A stretch of DNA of 33,130 nt from the NCBI GenBank assembly GCA_013151495.1, contig JAADIE010000010.1:1-33130 (forward strand), given 5' to 3'. The position numbers and the translations under genes were made by a program. The notes under the pieces are model-generated. The model did not search any database and was not told the DNA's origin. It was given only the letters and a program-made list of their open reading frames with translations. Shown here piece by piece: positions 1 to 7,880 of the stretch. The DNA is from Nitrospirota bacterium. Lineage in GTDB: Bacteria > Nitrospirota > Thermodesulfovibrionia > Thermodesulfovibrionales > JdFR-85. Each line of letters starts with the position of its first letter. Position 1 is the stretch's first letter.

Positions 1-1
1 A

Positions 2-193
2 AGACTAAAAATAACATACCCAATCTTGCTTGACACCAGCGGTGATGTTTTCATAAAAAAATACACAGTAATAGGCCTGCCAAGCACTTTTATAATAGAT
101 CGTAACGGCGTCATTTCTGAGCGTATAATCGGCAGGTATGACTTTACCAGTAAGGTTTTCCAAGAAAAAATTCAGCGTTTGTTAAAGAGGTAG
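2..193 (+). CDS. TlpA/ResA-like thioredoxin-fold protein, C-terminal fragment
   Basis: An open frame enters from the left edge and ends at TAG 191-193, so the N-terminus with the expected CXXC active site lies outside the window. The visible 63 residues read YPILLDTSGDVF, then the cis-proline segment GLPSTFIIDRNG, then SERIIGRYDF and a basic end. GxPxTFxIDxxG is the hallmark of the TlpA/ResA branch of periplasmic thiol-disulfide oxidoreductases, which supply reductant for cytochrome c maturation or other periplasmic disulfide exchange. The next gene starts 6 bases after the stop, so the two are probably co-transcribed. The family call is good. The exact role (ResA-like, TlpA-like or a peroxiredoxin relative) cannot be told without the missing part. 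Confidence 0.8.
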   Translation, partial: RLKITYPILLDTSGDVFIKKYTVIGLPSTFIIDRNGVISERIIGRYDFTSKVFQEKIQRLLKR

Positions 194-199
194 ATCAAA

Positions 200-541
200 A
201 TGAAGAAAGGTTTTTATTATCTACTGATTGCTTCCCTCCTTCTTACTGCCTGTCAACCGAGTACCTTCCTCATCAGTAAAGGCAACAGGGCCTATTATTT
301 TGGAAGGCAAAGCAAGTCCCTCAAGAAGATTCTTTGTGACAGTGGCGACTTCAAAAAGGTCCTGCGTAACACCCGGATGCCCGAACATTTGAAAGATGAC
401 TTCTATCGCTATGTTTGTACAGATGAGGCATCAAGAGAAAAGGTTGTTGCTCTTTATAACTTCCTTACCCCTGATGAAAGAAAAAGCCTTAAAAGGGCCT
501 TTGTCAAACAAGGTTATGCAATCAACTATGTTCCATGCTGA
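200..541 (+). CDS. small cysteine-containing lipoprotein, unknown function
   Basis: The 113-residue product has a basic start, a hydrophobic stretch and a lipobox (LLTAC at about residues 14-18), so it should be acylated and exported. The mature part is basic and mainly helical-looking. It carries three further cysteines (in KILCDS, RYVCTD and the C-terminal residue of NYVPC). It follows the TlpA-like gene by 6 bases. A cysteine-bearing lipoprotein next to a thiol oxidoreductase suggests, but does not prove, that it is a redox partner or client. I do not recognise a family. A second frame overlapping this gene runs into the repeat array and is taken as spurious. Confidence 0.75.
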   Translation: MKKGFYYLLIASLLLTACQPSTFLISKGNRAYYFGRQSKSLKKILCDSGDFKKVLRNTRMPEHLKDDFYRYVCTDEASREKVVALYNFLTPDERKSLKRAFVKQGYAINYVPC

Positions 542-577
542 GGTGGTGTTGACTAAACTCCCTGGAGGGGAGACAGG

Positions 578-659
578 TTTAAGATTTAAGATTTAAGATT
601 TAAGATTTTAGATTTAAGATTTAAGATTTAAGATTTAAGATCTTAAGATTTTAAGATTT
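578..659. repeat. degenerate heptanucleotide tandem array (TTTAAGA)n
   Basis: Perfect TTTAAGA units lie at 578-605 (four copies) and 613-640 (four copies). They are separated by one TTTTAGA variant at 606-612 and followed by decaying units with C or T insertions to about 668. The array sits between the lipoprotein stop and the terminator, outside any credible gene. Because 7 is not a multiple of 3, expansion here would be tolerated only in non-coding DNA. It lacks the spacer structure of a CRISPR array. Its pattern fits replication slippage. Confidence 0.9.
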
Positions 660-742
660 CGATCTTAGATTCATGATTCAAGGAGGGTAAAGTGTGTGTT
701 TCTTACATCTCTATTTGCTTTCCCGAGCTTTAAAAGCATAAA

Positions 743-774
743 AAAAGGGGAAGGGTTATAACCCTTCCCCTTTT
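743..774. terminator. bidirectional intrinsic terminator
   Basis: There is a 15-base perfect inverted repeat (AAAAGGGGAAGGGTT at 743-757, complement at 760-774) with a tiny ATA-containing loop. It has T residues after the stem on the plus strand and a longer T run on the minus strand (the A run at 739-746). It lies 24 bases beyond the stop of the minus-strand porin gene and downstream of the plus-strand lipoprotein, so it can end both convergent transcripts. Confidence 0.9.
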
Positions 775-797
775 AACATCTATACTACTCAGGAGGG

Positions 798-2594
798 TTA
801 GAAAGTTACATCAAAGGTAAAGTAGATATCATGAGCATTCTTTAATGGAGCCATAAACTGTGGATAATTCATTGAGGTAAGATCGTCTATCTTCTTTGGT
901 GCACCTATCCAGCTGTTGCTGCCAGTGTATCTGAACTTATAGTACTGGTAGCCAAGCCTGAAGTAGGCCTTACCCATCTTTGCAATAGGCATCTCCGGGA
1001 GTTCCTGTATCAGATAGGCCTCATAAACCTCACCACGAGTGCCTAATTTGTTTGTCCACATATCGTCAGCTGCAGGACCAAAGGTTATCCAATTTTTGGA
1101 GCCATAATTGTACTCAAGACCTATTTTGGTGCCAGTGCTCTTTATGTCGTATCTTGCACCAACATAAAAGGCATGGCCGGTCTTTGAGTCTTTATCTACA
1201 GGCTGTCCGTTCTGATCAGCGTCAAACAACAAACCAGCAAGAGGCTGATTCTGTACCAGCATGAGATCAGGATAGCCATCACCATCCAGATCATCCGGAA
1301 TACCATCACCATTCATATCAACTGTTGTGAAAATGTCCATTGCTAACATCTCATCAGATGGATGGGTCTTGGAAAGAGCTGCCGAGGCAAACAGTGTAAG
1401 ATCACCAGCTCCAAGATTTTCAACCTTATAAGTGGCAGTTATACCATACTGATCTATGTCACCAAGATTTGCTTTAACACCTGAATCCGGGAAGGTATCA
1501 AAAATGTTAAAGGCCCTGTCCCACTGAAGTTCCACATGGAAATTATCGGTATCAATTGGAACAATGTTTATACCCAGGAAGTCAACATCCTTTGGTGTGC
1601 TGTCGCCAGGAATATCTGTTCTGAAACCACTATCAAACCCCTTACCATAACATACCTTGGCATAAAAGCCCGGTAATGCCTCTATGTAAGGAGCAAAACC
1701 AAGGGTTAAACCATCAAAGGCATAATCAATCATAAGGCCTGGTACACCTGCTGTTCCTACCTTCTCTCTATTCTGCCTTATGTTTGTAGGAATACCCTCG
1801 GTCGAAGGCCTTCTACCAACGGAGAACCAAACAGGAAGATCAAACACATTAGACCAAGTTGCATAGGCATAATCTACCACCAATTTGTTGTCCATTGGCA
1901 AATGACCGGTCTGGCCATCAAAAGGTGCTCCACCGGTTGACATCCTGTCGGCAAAATAACCAGCATCGGTTAATGGACCAGATGTCTGGTGTCCCCAGAT
2001 CTTGTACATGGCAAGCCTTGCCTTAACTGCAATATTCTCTGTAGCCTGAGCCTTTATTGTCAGCCTGAACCTGTTTGTCAGCAAGGCGTCGTTTTTTGCA
2101 GTAGAGTTCCCCTTCATTGCAGCGCCAAAAAGCTGATTAAGCTCTGTTGAGGAAAGACCGGTAATTAAATAGGTCTGTCCGTTTAATGGATTAGTCCAGG
2201 GTTTAACAAGTGGATAGGTAATTCCCTGAGAAGCATAATAACCACCCAGCATAATATGACTCTGCCAGATCTCGTAAGCCTGGTTCTCCAGATCGGAAAA
2301 ATTAAAGTGCTCGTGAACATCACCCCTTAATGAATCAAACCTGAACCTGTAATCACCACCAATTGTCAGCCAGCCAAACTTGCTTTTGACCTCCTTCGCC
2401 TGATCCTTGGCATCCATAACATCTGCCTGCTGCTGCATCTGCTTGTTCTGCATCTCCTGCATCTGCTTCTTCAGCTCCTGGATCTGATTGGTGAGGTCCT
2501 GGATCTTCTTCATAATTTCTTCCGGTGAGAGTGCGAATGAACTGGCGGGTACTAAAAGCAGGAGTGCTACAAAGAGAGCAAGTAATCGTTTCAT
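798..2594 (-). CDS. DUF3373-type outer-membrane porin
   Basis: The product is 598 residues. It opens with a signal peptide (MKRLLALFVALLLLVPASSFA), then a glutamine-rich coiled coil (about residues 25-60) reminiscent of the periplasmic coiled coil or trimer-forming segment of large porins. Next comes a long beta-rich body with YRFRFDS-type strands and a C-terminal aromatic strand ending FTFDVTF, typical of outer-membrane barrels. I chose the ATG at 2594 because AAGGAGGTG precedes it at the right spacing and the signal peptide begins there; an in-frame ATG at 2642 would add 16 residues before it. An insertion at residues 426-443 (coded at 1266-1319) has the pattern DxNxDGxxDDxDxDGxxD, a probable calcium-binding surface loop. 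It is transcribed divergently from the sensor kinase operon. The substrate is unknown. The DUF3373 assignment is from memory of the family pattern. Confidence 0.75.
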   Translation of the reverse strand: MKRLLALFVALLLLVPASSFALSPEEIMKKIQDLTNQIQELKKQMQEMQNKQMQQQADVMDAKDQAKEVKSKFGWLTIGGDYRFRFDSLRGDVHEHFNFSDLENQAYEIWQSHIMLGGYYASQGITYPLVKPWTNPLNGQTYLITGLSSTELNQLFGAAMKGNSTAKNDALLTNRFRLTIKAQATENIAVKARLAMYKIWGHQTSGPLTDAGYFADRMSTGGAPFDGQTGHLPMDNKLVVDYAYATWSNVFDLPVWFSVGRRPSTEGIPTNIRQNREKVGTAGVPGLMIDYAFDGLTLGFAPYIEALPGFYAKVCYGKGFDSGFRTDIPGDSTPKDVDFLGINIVPIDTDNFHVELQWDRAFNIFDTFPDSGVKANLGDIDQYGITATYKVENLGAGDLTLFASAALSKTHPSDEMLAMDIFTTVDMNGDGIPDDLDGDGYPDLMLVQNQPLAGLLFDADQNGQPVDKDSKTGHAFYVGARYDIKSTGTKIGLEYNYGSKNWITFGPAADDMWTNKLGTRGEVYEAYLIQELPEMPIAKMGKAYFRLGYQYYKFRYTGSNSWIGAPKKIDDLTSMNYPQFMAPLKNAHDIYFTFDVTF

Positions 2595-2708
2595 AAAGCA
2601 CCTCCTTCCCCTAAAGCGTGCTGCCCCAGAGGATAATTTCATGCCAGTAAAACTGGCCTGGAAAAAATCATTTAGTTGCGTTGTTTCTAAACAAGTAGTT
2701 TTTACAGA

Positions 2709-2737
2709 ATTATATTATAATCTGACATCAATGTCAA
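2709..2737 (-). promoter_or_regulatory. consensus sigma70 promoter of the porin gene
   Basis: On the minus strand TTGACA (2737-2732) is followed after exactly 17 bases by TATAAT (2714-2709), a perfect consensus promoter. Transcription would begin near 2702 and leave a leader of about 108 bases before the porin ATG at 2594. A promoter this strong in a non-ribosomal gene usually implies control by a repressor; see the overlapping inverted repeat. Confidence 0.85.
2723..2736. promoter_or_regulatory. inverted repeat overlapping the porin -35 box (candidate operator)
   Basis: TGACAT-CA-ATGTCA is a perfect inverted repeat with a 2-base centre, placed over the -35 hexamer and part of the spacer of the porin promoter. 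Read as a 16-mer on the minus strand it also fits the 5-6-5 geometry of CRP/FNR-family sites (TTGAC-N6-GTCAG). A protein bound here would block polymerase. The regulator is not identifiable from the window. Confidence 0.5.
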
Positions 2738-2763
2738 CTTTTATAGAAAATATGTTGTTCGAA

Positions 2764-2772
2764 TGTTAAAAT
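2764..2772 (+). promoter_or_regulatory. extended -10 promoter of the sensor kinase operon
   Basis: TGTTAAAAT matches the extended -10 form TGnTAnnnT. Its last base is 6 bases before the ATG at 2779, so the predicted start of transcription falls on the A of the start codon. No Shine-Dalgarno sequence precedes the gene, which is consistent with a leaderless transcript. The -35 region is poor, as allowed for extended -10 promoters. Confidence 0.5.
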
Positions 2773-2778
2773 AATTGC

Positions 2779-4475
2779 ATGAAAAGATACTTAAATATCT
2801 TAATATTATTATTTGTTTTAATTATAGGCCTTAACATCACACTTACTGTTTATAGCATCAATCATATCAAAAAAGCACTCCACCTGGTTATTAAAGCAAG
2901 CGAAAGCCTTAAACAGCGTGATATCCTTTTTCAGACATCAGAGATATTTATTCAGACACCAATACCTAAAAACCTCAATGATGTAAAGGAATCTCTACAA
3001 AAATGTATGGAGTGTCACCACGACGAAGAGGACCTCTCAAAGATAAAAAAGATCAAAGAAGTTGTAAGGTTACTCGACTCTGATATAACAAACACCTTAC
3101 TGCACTCAAGATTGCACGATCTAACACTGGAGGCAGCTACTGCAGGAAAAGAGCTCGTCAGTAAACAGTCTGCCGAGGCTCTCGGGTTTTCCAATAAGCT
3201 TCTCATATTTTACTTCACCACTATAAGTGGCCTGCTATTCATACTTGTATTTTTTACCTTTAAGATCCTAAAAGGTGCCAAGAAAACTATATCCGGTATC
3301 ATCAAGGCCACCTCGGATGTGGCAATGGGAGTAGATGTGGATAAAGACAGATTTACCCACGAGTTTAAACCTGTGGAGAGGCCTTTGCAGCCCTGCAGCA
3401 GGAGCTAAAAATAAAAGAAGAAAAGCTTACTAACTGGGCTAAAAACTGGAAGGTTGCCTTCGATTCCATCGATGATATGATGAGCCTATGTGATGTAAAC
3501 GGAACAATAATAATCGCAAGCAAGGCATTCAAGGAATACTTTGGAGATGACATCGAGGGTAAGATTATTTACGATGTTGTTTGTAAGAGGTTCCACTGTG
3601 AAGATAAGTGCATTATAAAGGATACCCTCAAGACCGGAGTAGCTAAAGAAAGGGTGTTATCCAATAAAGGACTCGTAATTGCTATAAAGGTGTATCCTTT
3701 ATTTGATAACGAGGGAAGTGTAAATGGCTGCATATGGATTGGCAGAGATATTACAAGAGAAAAGGAGTATGAAGAAAGGGCCTTGCAATCTGAAAAACTG
3801 ATTGCACTGGGTGAACTGGTTGCCGGAATCGCCCATGAAATCAATAATCCTCTGTCTGTTATAGTTGGATACTCTGAGATAATGCTGCAGAACAATCAGT
3901 TGAGCGAGTCCGACAGAAAAAGGCTCGAAAAAATATTTCAGTCTGGCACACGGGCAGCAAACATTATCACAAACCTGTTAGAGTTTGCCAGGCGTAAGGC
4001 CCCTGAACAGGCCCCCTGCAATCTCAATGTAATAGCAGACAAGATTATAGATCTTATTCATTATGAACTTAAATCTGATGGAATCAGACTAATCAGGAGC
4101 TACGCTGCAAACCTACCTTCTGTAATGGGAGATCCAACCCAGCTCGGACAGGTTATTCTAAACATCTTGAAAAATGCCCATGATGCATTAGCCGATCAGG
4201 ACAAACCAGGTGAAATAGAAATAAAAACATACTACGATGAAAAAAGTGTGTATGTCGACATCACGGACAATGGTCCGGGAATACCAGAGGAAAACCTGAA
4301 AAGAATTTTTGAGCCCTTTTTTACTACGAAAGATATAGGTAAAGGCACAGGCCTTGGATTGTCTATAACCTATTCTATCATCAAGGCCCATGGTGGCGAT
4401 ATAATTATAAAAAACCGACCCGAAGGTGGTATAATAGTTCACATCACGCTACCGAGGGGAAATATCTCTTCTTGA
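2779..4475 (+). pseudogene. heme-motif sensor histidine kinase with PAS domain (single-base frameshift)
   Basis: Two frames make one kinase: 2779-3408 codes the sensor part and 3477-4475 (readable in frame from 3369) the rest. The first part has a membrane segment (residues 6-26), a periplasmic CXXCH c-type heme motif (C76, C79, H80), a second membrane segment (about 142-165) and a HAMP-like linker. The second frame continues with GEAFAALQQEL, a PAS domain containing a Cys cluster (KRFHCEDKC), HisKA with phosphoacceptor histidine in GIAHEINNPL, and an ATPase domain (NILKNAHDAL, DNGPGIP, GTGLGLS). The frames join at about 3373-3379, where GTGGAG would need one more G (FKPV then GEAF). Restoring one base gives 565 residues and an uninterrupted kinase. 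As written, the first frame ends early after RPLQPCSRS. This is either a real lesion or a sequencing error. It is the first gene of the signalling operon. Confidence 0.85.
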
Positions 4476-4495
4476 AATACCAAAAAGGAGGGGTT

Positions 4496-4864
4496 ATGGA
4501 GCGAACTATGGTTTTGATTATTGATGACGACCTTGATGTAGCTGATGTGCTTGCCACTTATATATCTGGACTTGGTTACGAGACTCATATAGCTGAAAGC
4601 AGCACCAAAGGACTGGAGTTAGTAAAAAACAACAGTTATTACGCCATCTTCAGCGACTGGAAGATGCCAGATATAAAGGGTGATGAAGTTTTAAAAAGAA
4701 TCAAAACCATAGACCCCGAGCTGGCAGACCGCTTTGTGCTTATTACCGGTGCAGTGGTAGATGACGAGACTGAAAGAAAACTTACATCCAGCGGCGCCAG
4801 AGTCCTTAGAAAGCCCTTCAGACTTGAAGAAATAAAGAAAACCTTTGAAGGCTTTCCAAAATGA
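4496..4864 (+). CDS. single-domain response regulator (CheY-like)
   Basis: The 122-residue product is one receiver domain: acidic pocket DDD (10-12), phosphoacceptor D54 in FSDWKMPD, the LITGA switch threonine, and lysine in RKPF. No output domain follows, so it probably passes phosphate on or acts by protein contact, as in a phosphorelay. I use ATG 4496 because AAGGAGGGG lies just upstream; an in-frame TTG at 4472 would overlap the kinase and leave this Shine-Dalgarno sequence inside the gene. It lies 20 bases after kinase 1 and overlaps kinase 2 by 4 bases (ATGA), indicating translational coupling between the two kinases and this regulator. Confidence 0.9.
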   Translation: MERTMVLIIDDDLDVADVLATYISGLGYETHIAESSTKGLELVKNNSYYAIFSDWKMPDIKGDEVLKRIKTIDPELADRFVLITGAVVDDETERKLTSSGARVLRKPFRLEEIKKTFEGFPK

Positions 4865-6495
4865 ATAAAAAAGACACCATCGATTTTATAAAAGACCTCC
4901 TTGCCAAAAAATCAAAAAATTCTCTTAGTATCAAACTCCTTTTAGCTATAGGAATCCTTGTATTAATTGGAAGTGGCTTTTTCTGGTATATGGTAATAAT
5001 AAGGGGTGAACGAGAGTTTTTGAATTACTCTGTCTCCTATTACTCAGGCTTTACTGAAATGATTGAAAAAACCCTTGAGACCAATATGATGAAAAACGAT
5101 CAGAAAACCATACAAAATGTAATAGAGAAGGTAGGTTCAGGCTCTACTGCCGACCTGGTTAATCTCAATGTGTACAGCCACCCTGAAGGTTATATCAAGT
5201 TTTCATCACATAAAGAAAAGATCAATCAAACCGTCCAGTCGACCTCATCGGCCTGTCTACCATGTCATAAAGAAAAAACTACAGAACTTACAACCAAGTG
5301 GTTTACTGAGGATAAAAAAACAGGTAAGTTTATAGTCTTTACCTTACCAATTAAAAACAGACCAGCCTGCTATACTGCAGCCTGTCATGCCCATCCAAAG
5401 GAGAAAAAACTCATTGGCATACTGGAGGCCCGTTACTCTCTTGAAAGACTCGATAAAACCATGAAAGACCAGAAGATCTTTACCCTTATTGCCGGGGTTA
5501 TCTTTACCATCTTTTTCTGTGTAACCCTCTGTATAGTTTTATGGAAGATAATCATAAAGCCCCTTTATATACTTGCAGATGGTATGCAGAGGGTTTCAAA
5601 GGGGGATCTTGATCATAGAATAGAGATAAACACCAAAGATGAGATGGGCATGCTTGCACGGGCCTTCAACAGCATGACAAAGGAACTCAAGTCCTCAAGG
5701 CAGAAGCTTGAAAACTGGGCAAAAGAGCTTGAGCGAGAGGTTGCCAAGAAAACAGAGGAGATCCGTAAAGGACAGGAACAGTTAATACACACAGAGAAAC
5801 TTGCTTCCCTTGGTCGAATGGCTGCAGGCGTTGCCCACGAGCTAAACAGCCCCTTAACAGGTATTGTGACCTTTGCTCATTTAATGTTACAGAGAATCCC
5901 TCCTGAAAACAAGATGGACAGAGAGGATCTGGAGGTTATCATCGAGCAGGCCGAGCGTTGTTCCAAGATTATCAAGGGACTACTTGGATTTTCAAGGGCC
6001 CTGCCTGCTGAGAAAACCGAAATCAACATAAACAGCGTAATAAGCCATACCCTTGATATGGTACGAAACCAGGCCAAATTCCATAACATTAAGCTTCATA
6101 CAAAACTGACTCCAAATCTTCCTAACATTGTTGGTGATGCATCTCAGCTTGAACAGGTGTTTATGAATCTGCTGATTAACGCTGCCGATGCTATGAACGA
6201 CCGGGGAAGTATCACCATTGCCACAAGGGTTGTCAATGTGGATGGAACTGACTATGTGGAGGTTGAGTTTACTGACACAGGCCCTGGTATACCTGATGAG
6301 TATATGGACAGGCTATTTGAACCTTTCTTTACAACAAAACCTCCGGGCAAGGGCACTGGCCTTGGCCTGTCTGTAAGCCATGGTATCGTGAAGAAACATG
6401 GTGGACATATCAGAGTACATAGCACACCTGGAAAGGGTACCAGCTTCTTCATTAGATTGCCGATCCCTAAAAAAGAAAACTCCCAGAACGAATGA
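4861..6495 (+). CDS. membrane sensor histidine kinase with two heme-type cysteine motifs
   Basis: The 544-residue protein has an N-terminal membrane segment (about 24-46), a periplasmic domain of about 155 residues, and a second membrane segment (about 206-232). HAMP (230-282), a coiled coil, HisKA (H326 in GVAHELNSPL) and HATPase (N440 in LLINAADAM, DTGPGIP, GTGLGLS) follow. The periplasmic part holds C132-LP-C135-H136, a classic c-heme motif, and C170-YTAA-C175-H176, a CX4CH arrangement followed by HAHP. The second resembles the CX4CH heme sites known from some tetraheme cytochromes. Covalent heme would make this a redox or gas sensor, but heme attachment is inferred. It starts inside the previous stop (ATGA) and ends inside the next start, so it is tightly coupled with the regulators on both sides. 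Confidence 0.9.
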   Translation: MNKKDTIDFIKDLLAKKSKNSLSIKLLLAIGILVLIGSGFFWYMVIIRGEREFLNYSVSYYSGFTEMIEKTLETNMMKNDQKTIQNVIEKVGSGSTADLVNLNVYSHPEGYIKFSSHKEKINQTVQSTSSACLPCHKEKTTELTTKWFTEDKKTGKFIVFTLPIKNRPACYTAACHAHPKEKKLIGILEARYSLERLDKTMKDQKIFTLIAGVIFTIFFCVTLCIVLWKIIIKPLYILADGMQRVSKGDLDHRIEINTKDEMGMLARAFNSMTKELKSSRQKLENWAKELEREVAKKTEEIRKGQEQLIHTEKLASLGRMAAGVAHELNSPLTGIVTFAHLMLQRIPPENKMDREDLEVIIEQAERCSKIIKGLLGFSRALPAEKTEININSVISHTLDMVRNQAKFHNIKLHTKLTPNLPNIVGDASQLEQVFMNLLINAADAMNDRGSITIATRVVNVDGTDYVEVEFTDTGPGIPDEYMDRLFEPFFTTKPPGKGTGLGLSVSHGIVKKHGGHIRVHSTPGKGTSFFIRLPIPKKENSQNE

Positions 6496-7871
6496 ATGTA
6501 AAGATACTTGTTGTGGACGATGAAGAAATAGTCAGAAAGAGCTGCCAGAGGATCCTGGAGGATTTTAACAACATGGCAGTGCTTGAGGCATCATCTGCAA
6601 CCCAGGCCCTTGAGTTGTTAAAAAAGGAAGATGTCGATATTGTGCTATCAGACCTCAAACTGCCAGACCTAAGTGGCCTTGAGGTGCTAAGGCAGGTTAA
6701 AGAGCAGGACCCATACATAGAGGTTTTAATAATTACCGGGCACGGCACTGTCAACACCGCTGTTGAGGCAATGAAACTGGGGGCCTACGACTATATAGAA
6801 AAACCCTTCAGACCAGATGAGCTAAAGGCCCTTGTCCTGAGAGCCCTCGAAAGAAGAAGGCTTAGAAGAGAAAATGTTTTACTTAAAAAGGAACTAACCA
6901 CCCACTACATTAAAAACATCGTTGGTAAATCAAAGGCCATGGAGCAGGTCTTTAAGCTGATAAGTACCGTCGCACCCACATCCTCAATTGTACTGATTAC
7001 AGGTGAAAGCGGAACAGGAAAAGAGCTTGTAGCCCGGGCAATTCATTACAACAGCCCTCGTAAAGATGGGCCATTTGTGGTAGTAGACTGTGGCAGCATT
7101 CCTGGAGAGCTCCTGGAGTCGGAGTTGTTCGGACATAAAAAGGGAGCTTTCACCGGTGCGGTTTCAGATAAAAAGGGGCTTGTGGAGCAGGCCGAAGGAG
7201 GCACACTGTTTCTTGATGAGATCGGCAATCTTCCCCTCTCATTACAGACCAAACTACTAAGGCTCCTTCAGGAAAGAGAGTACAGACCGGTTGGTGGCAA
7301 AGAACTTAAAAAGGCCAATATCCGGGTAATCGCGGCAACAAACCAGGACCTGAAGGAGATGGTTAAAAAGGGACAGTTCAGGGAGGACCTCTTTTACAGG
7401 CTGAACATATTTCCCATCCATTTACCACCTCTCAGGGTACGAAAGGAAGATATCCCTTTGCTTGCAAATCACTTTCTCAAGAAGTATTCAAAGGAACTTT
7501 CCAGGGATGTTAAAAAGATATCTGCCGAGGCCATGAAGAAACTGATTGAGTACGACTGGCCAGGAAATGTCAGAGAGCTTGAAAACACCATACAGCGAGC
7601 AATACTGCTTGCCGAGTCAGACACTATCGATACCAGCGATATAAACATTACCCCTTTAAAAACAGACACCACTGTACCCAGAGATGTGGATGAACTTAAA
7701 AGAGTTAAGAAAAAACTGCGTGAAGAGGCAATAGAGTCGGTCGAAAGGCTATTTGTATTAGAGGCCCTTAAGAGAAACGACTGGAACATCACCAGGGCAG
7801 CAAAGGATGTGGGGATGAAAAGGCCCAACTTTCATGCCCTGATGAGAAAGTACAACATTAAAAAGCCCTGA
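6492..7871 (+). CDS. NtrC-family sigma54-dependent response regulator
   Basis: The 459-residue protein has the full three-part plan. A receiver domain (D10/E11 pocket, D54 in LSDLKLPD, K104 in IEKPF) is followed by an AAA+ domain with Walker A GESGTGKE (171-178), the sigma54-contacting GAFTGA loop (218-223), Walker B LFLDEIG and an arginine-finger region (FREDLFYRLN). A C-terminal Fis-type helix-turn-helix (NITRAAKDVGMKRPNFHALM, near 433-452) completes it. All catalytic elements are intact, so it should activate sigma54 promoters after phosphorylation. It overlaps kinase 2 by 4 bases, which makes that kinase the likely partner. No sigma54 site was seen in front of its own operon, so its targets lie elsewhere; one candidate precedes fimT. 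Confidence 0.95.
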   Translation: MNVKILVVDDEEIVRKSCQRILEDFNNMAVLEASSATQALELLKKEDVDIVLSDLKLPDLSGLEVLRQVKEQDPYIEVLIITGHGTVNTAVEAMKLGAYDYIEKPFRPDELKALVLRALERRRLRRENVLLKKELTTHYIKNIVGKSKAMEQVFKLISTVAPTSSIVLITGESGTGKELVARAIHYNSPRKDGPFVVVDCGSIPGELLESELFGHKKGAFTGAVSDKKGLVEQAEGGTLFLDEIGNLPLSLQTKLLRLLQEREYRPVGGKELKKANIRVIAATNQDLKEMVKKGQFREDLFYRLNIFPIHLPPLRVRKEDIPLLANHFLKKYSKELSRDVKKISAEAMKKLIEYDWPGNVRELENTIQRAILLAESDTIDTSDINITPLKTDTTVPRDVDELKRVKKKLREEAIESVERLFVLEALKRNDWNITRAAKDVGMKRPNFHALMRKYNIKKP

Positions 7872-7880
7872 GGAGGCCAG

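Noticed and set aside
578-668. Regular repeats that might be read as a CRISPR array
   Set aside because: Units are 7 bases, adjoining, without unique spacers; it is a simple tandem repeat.
2595-2642. Longer start for the porin
   Set aside because: The signal peptide must be N-terminal and the strong Shine-Dalgarno sequence precedes ATG 2594.
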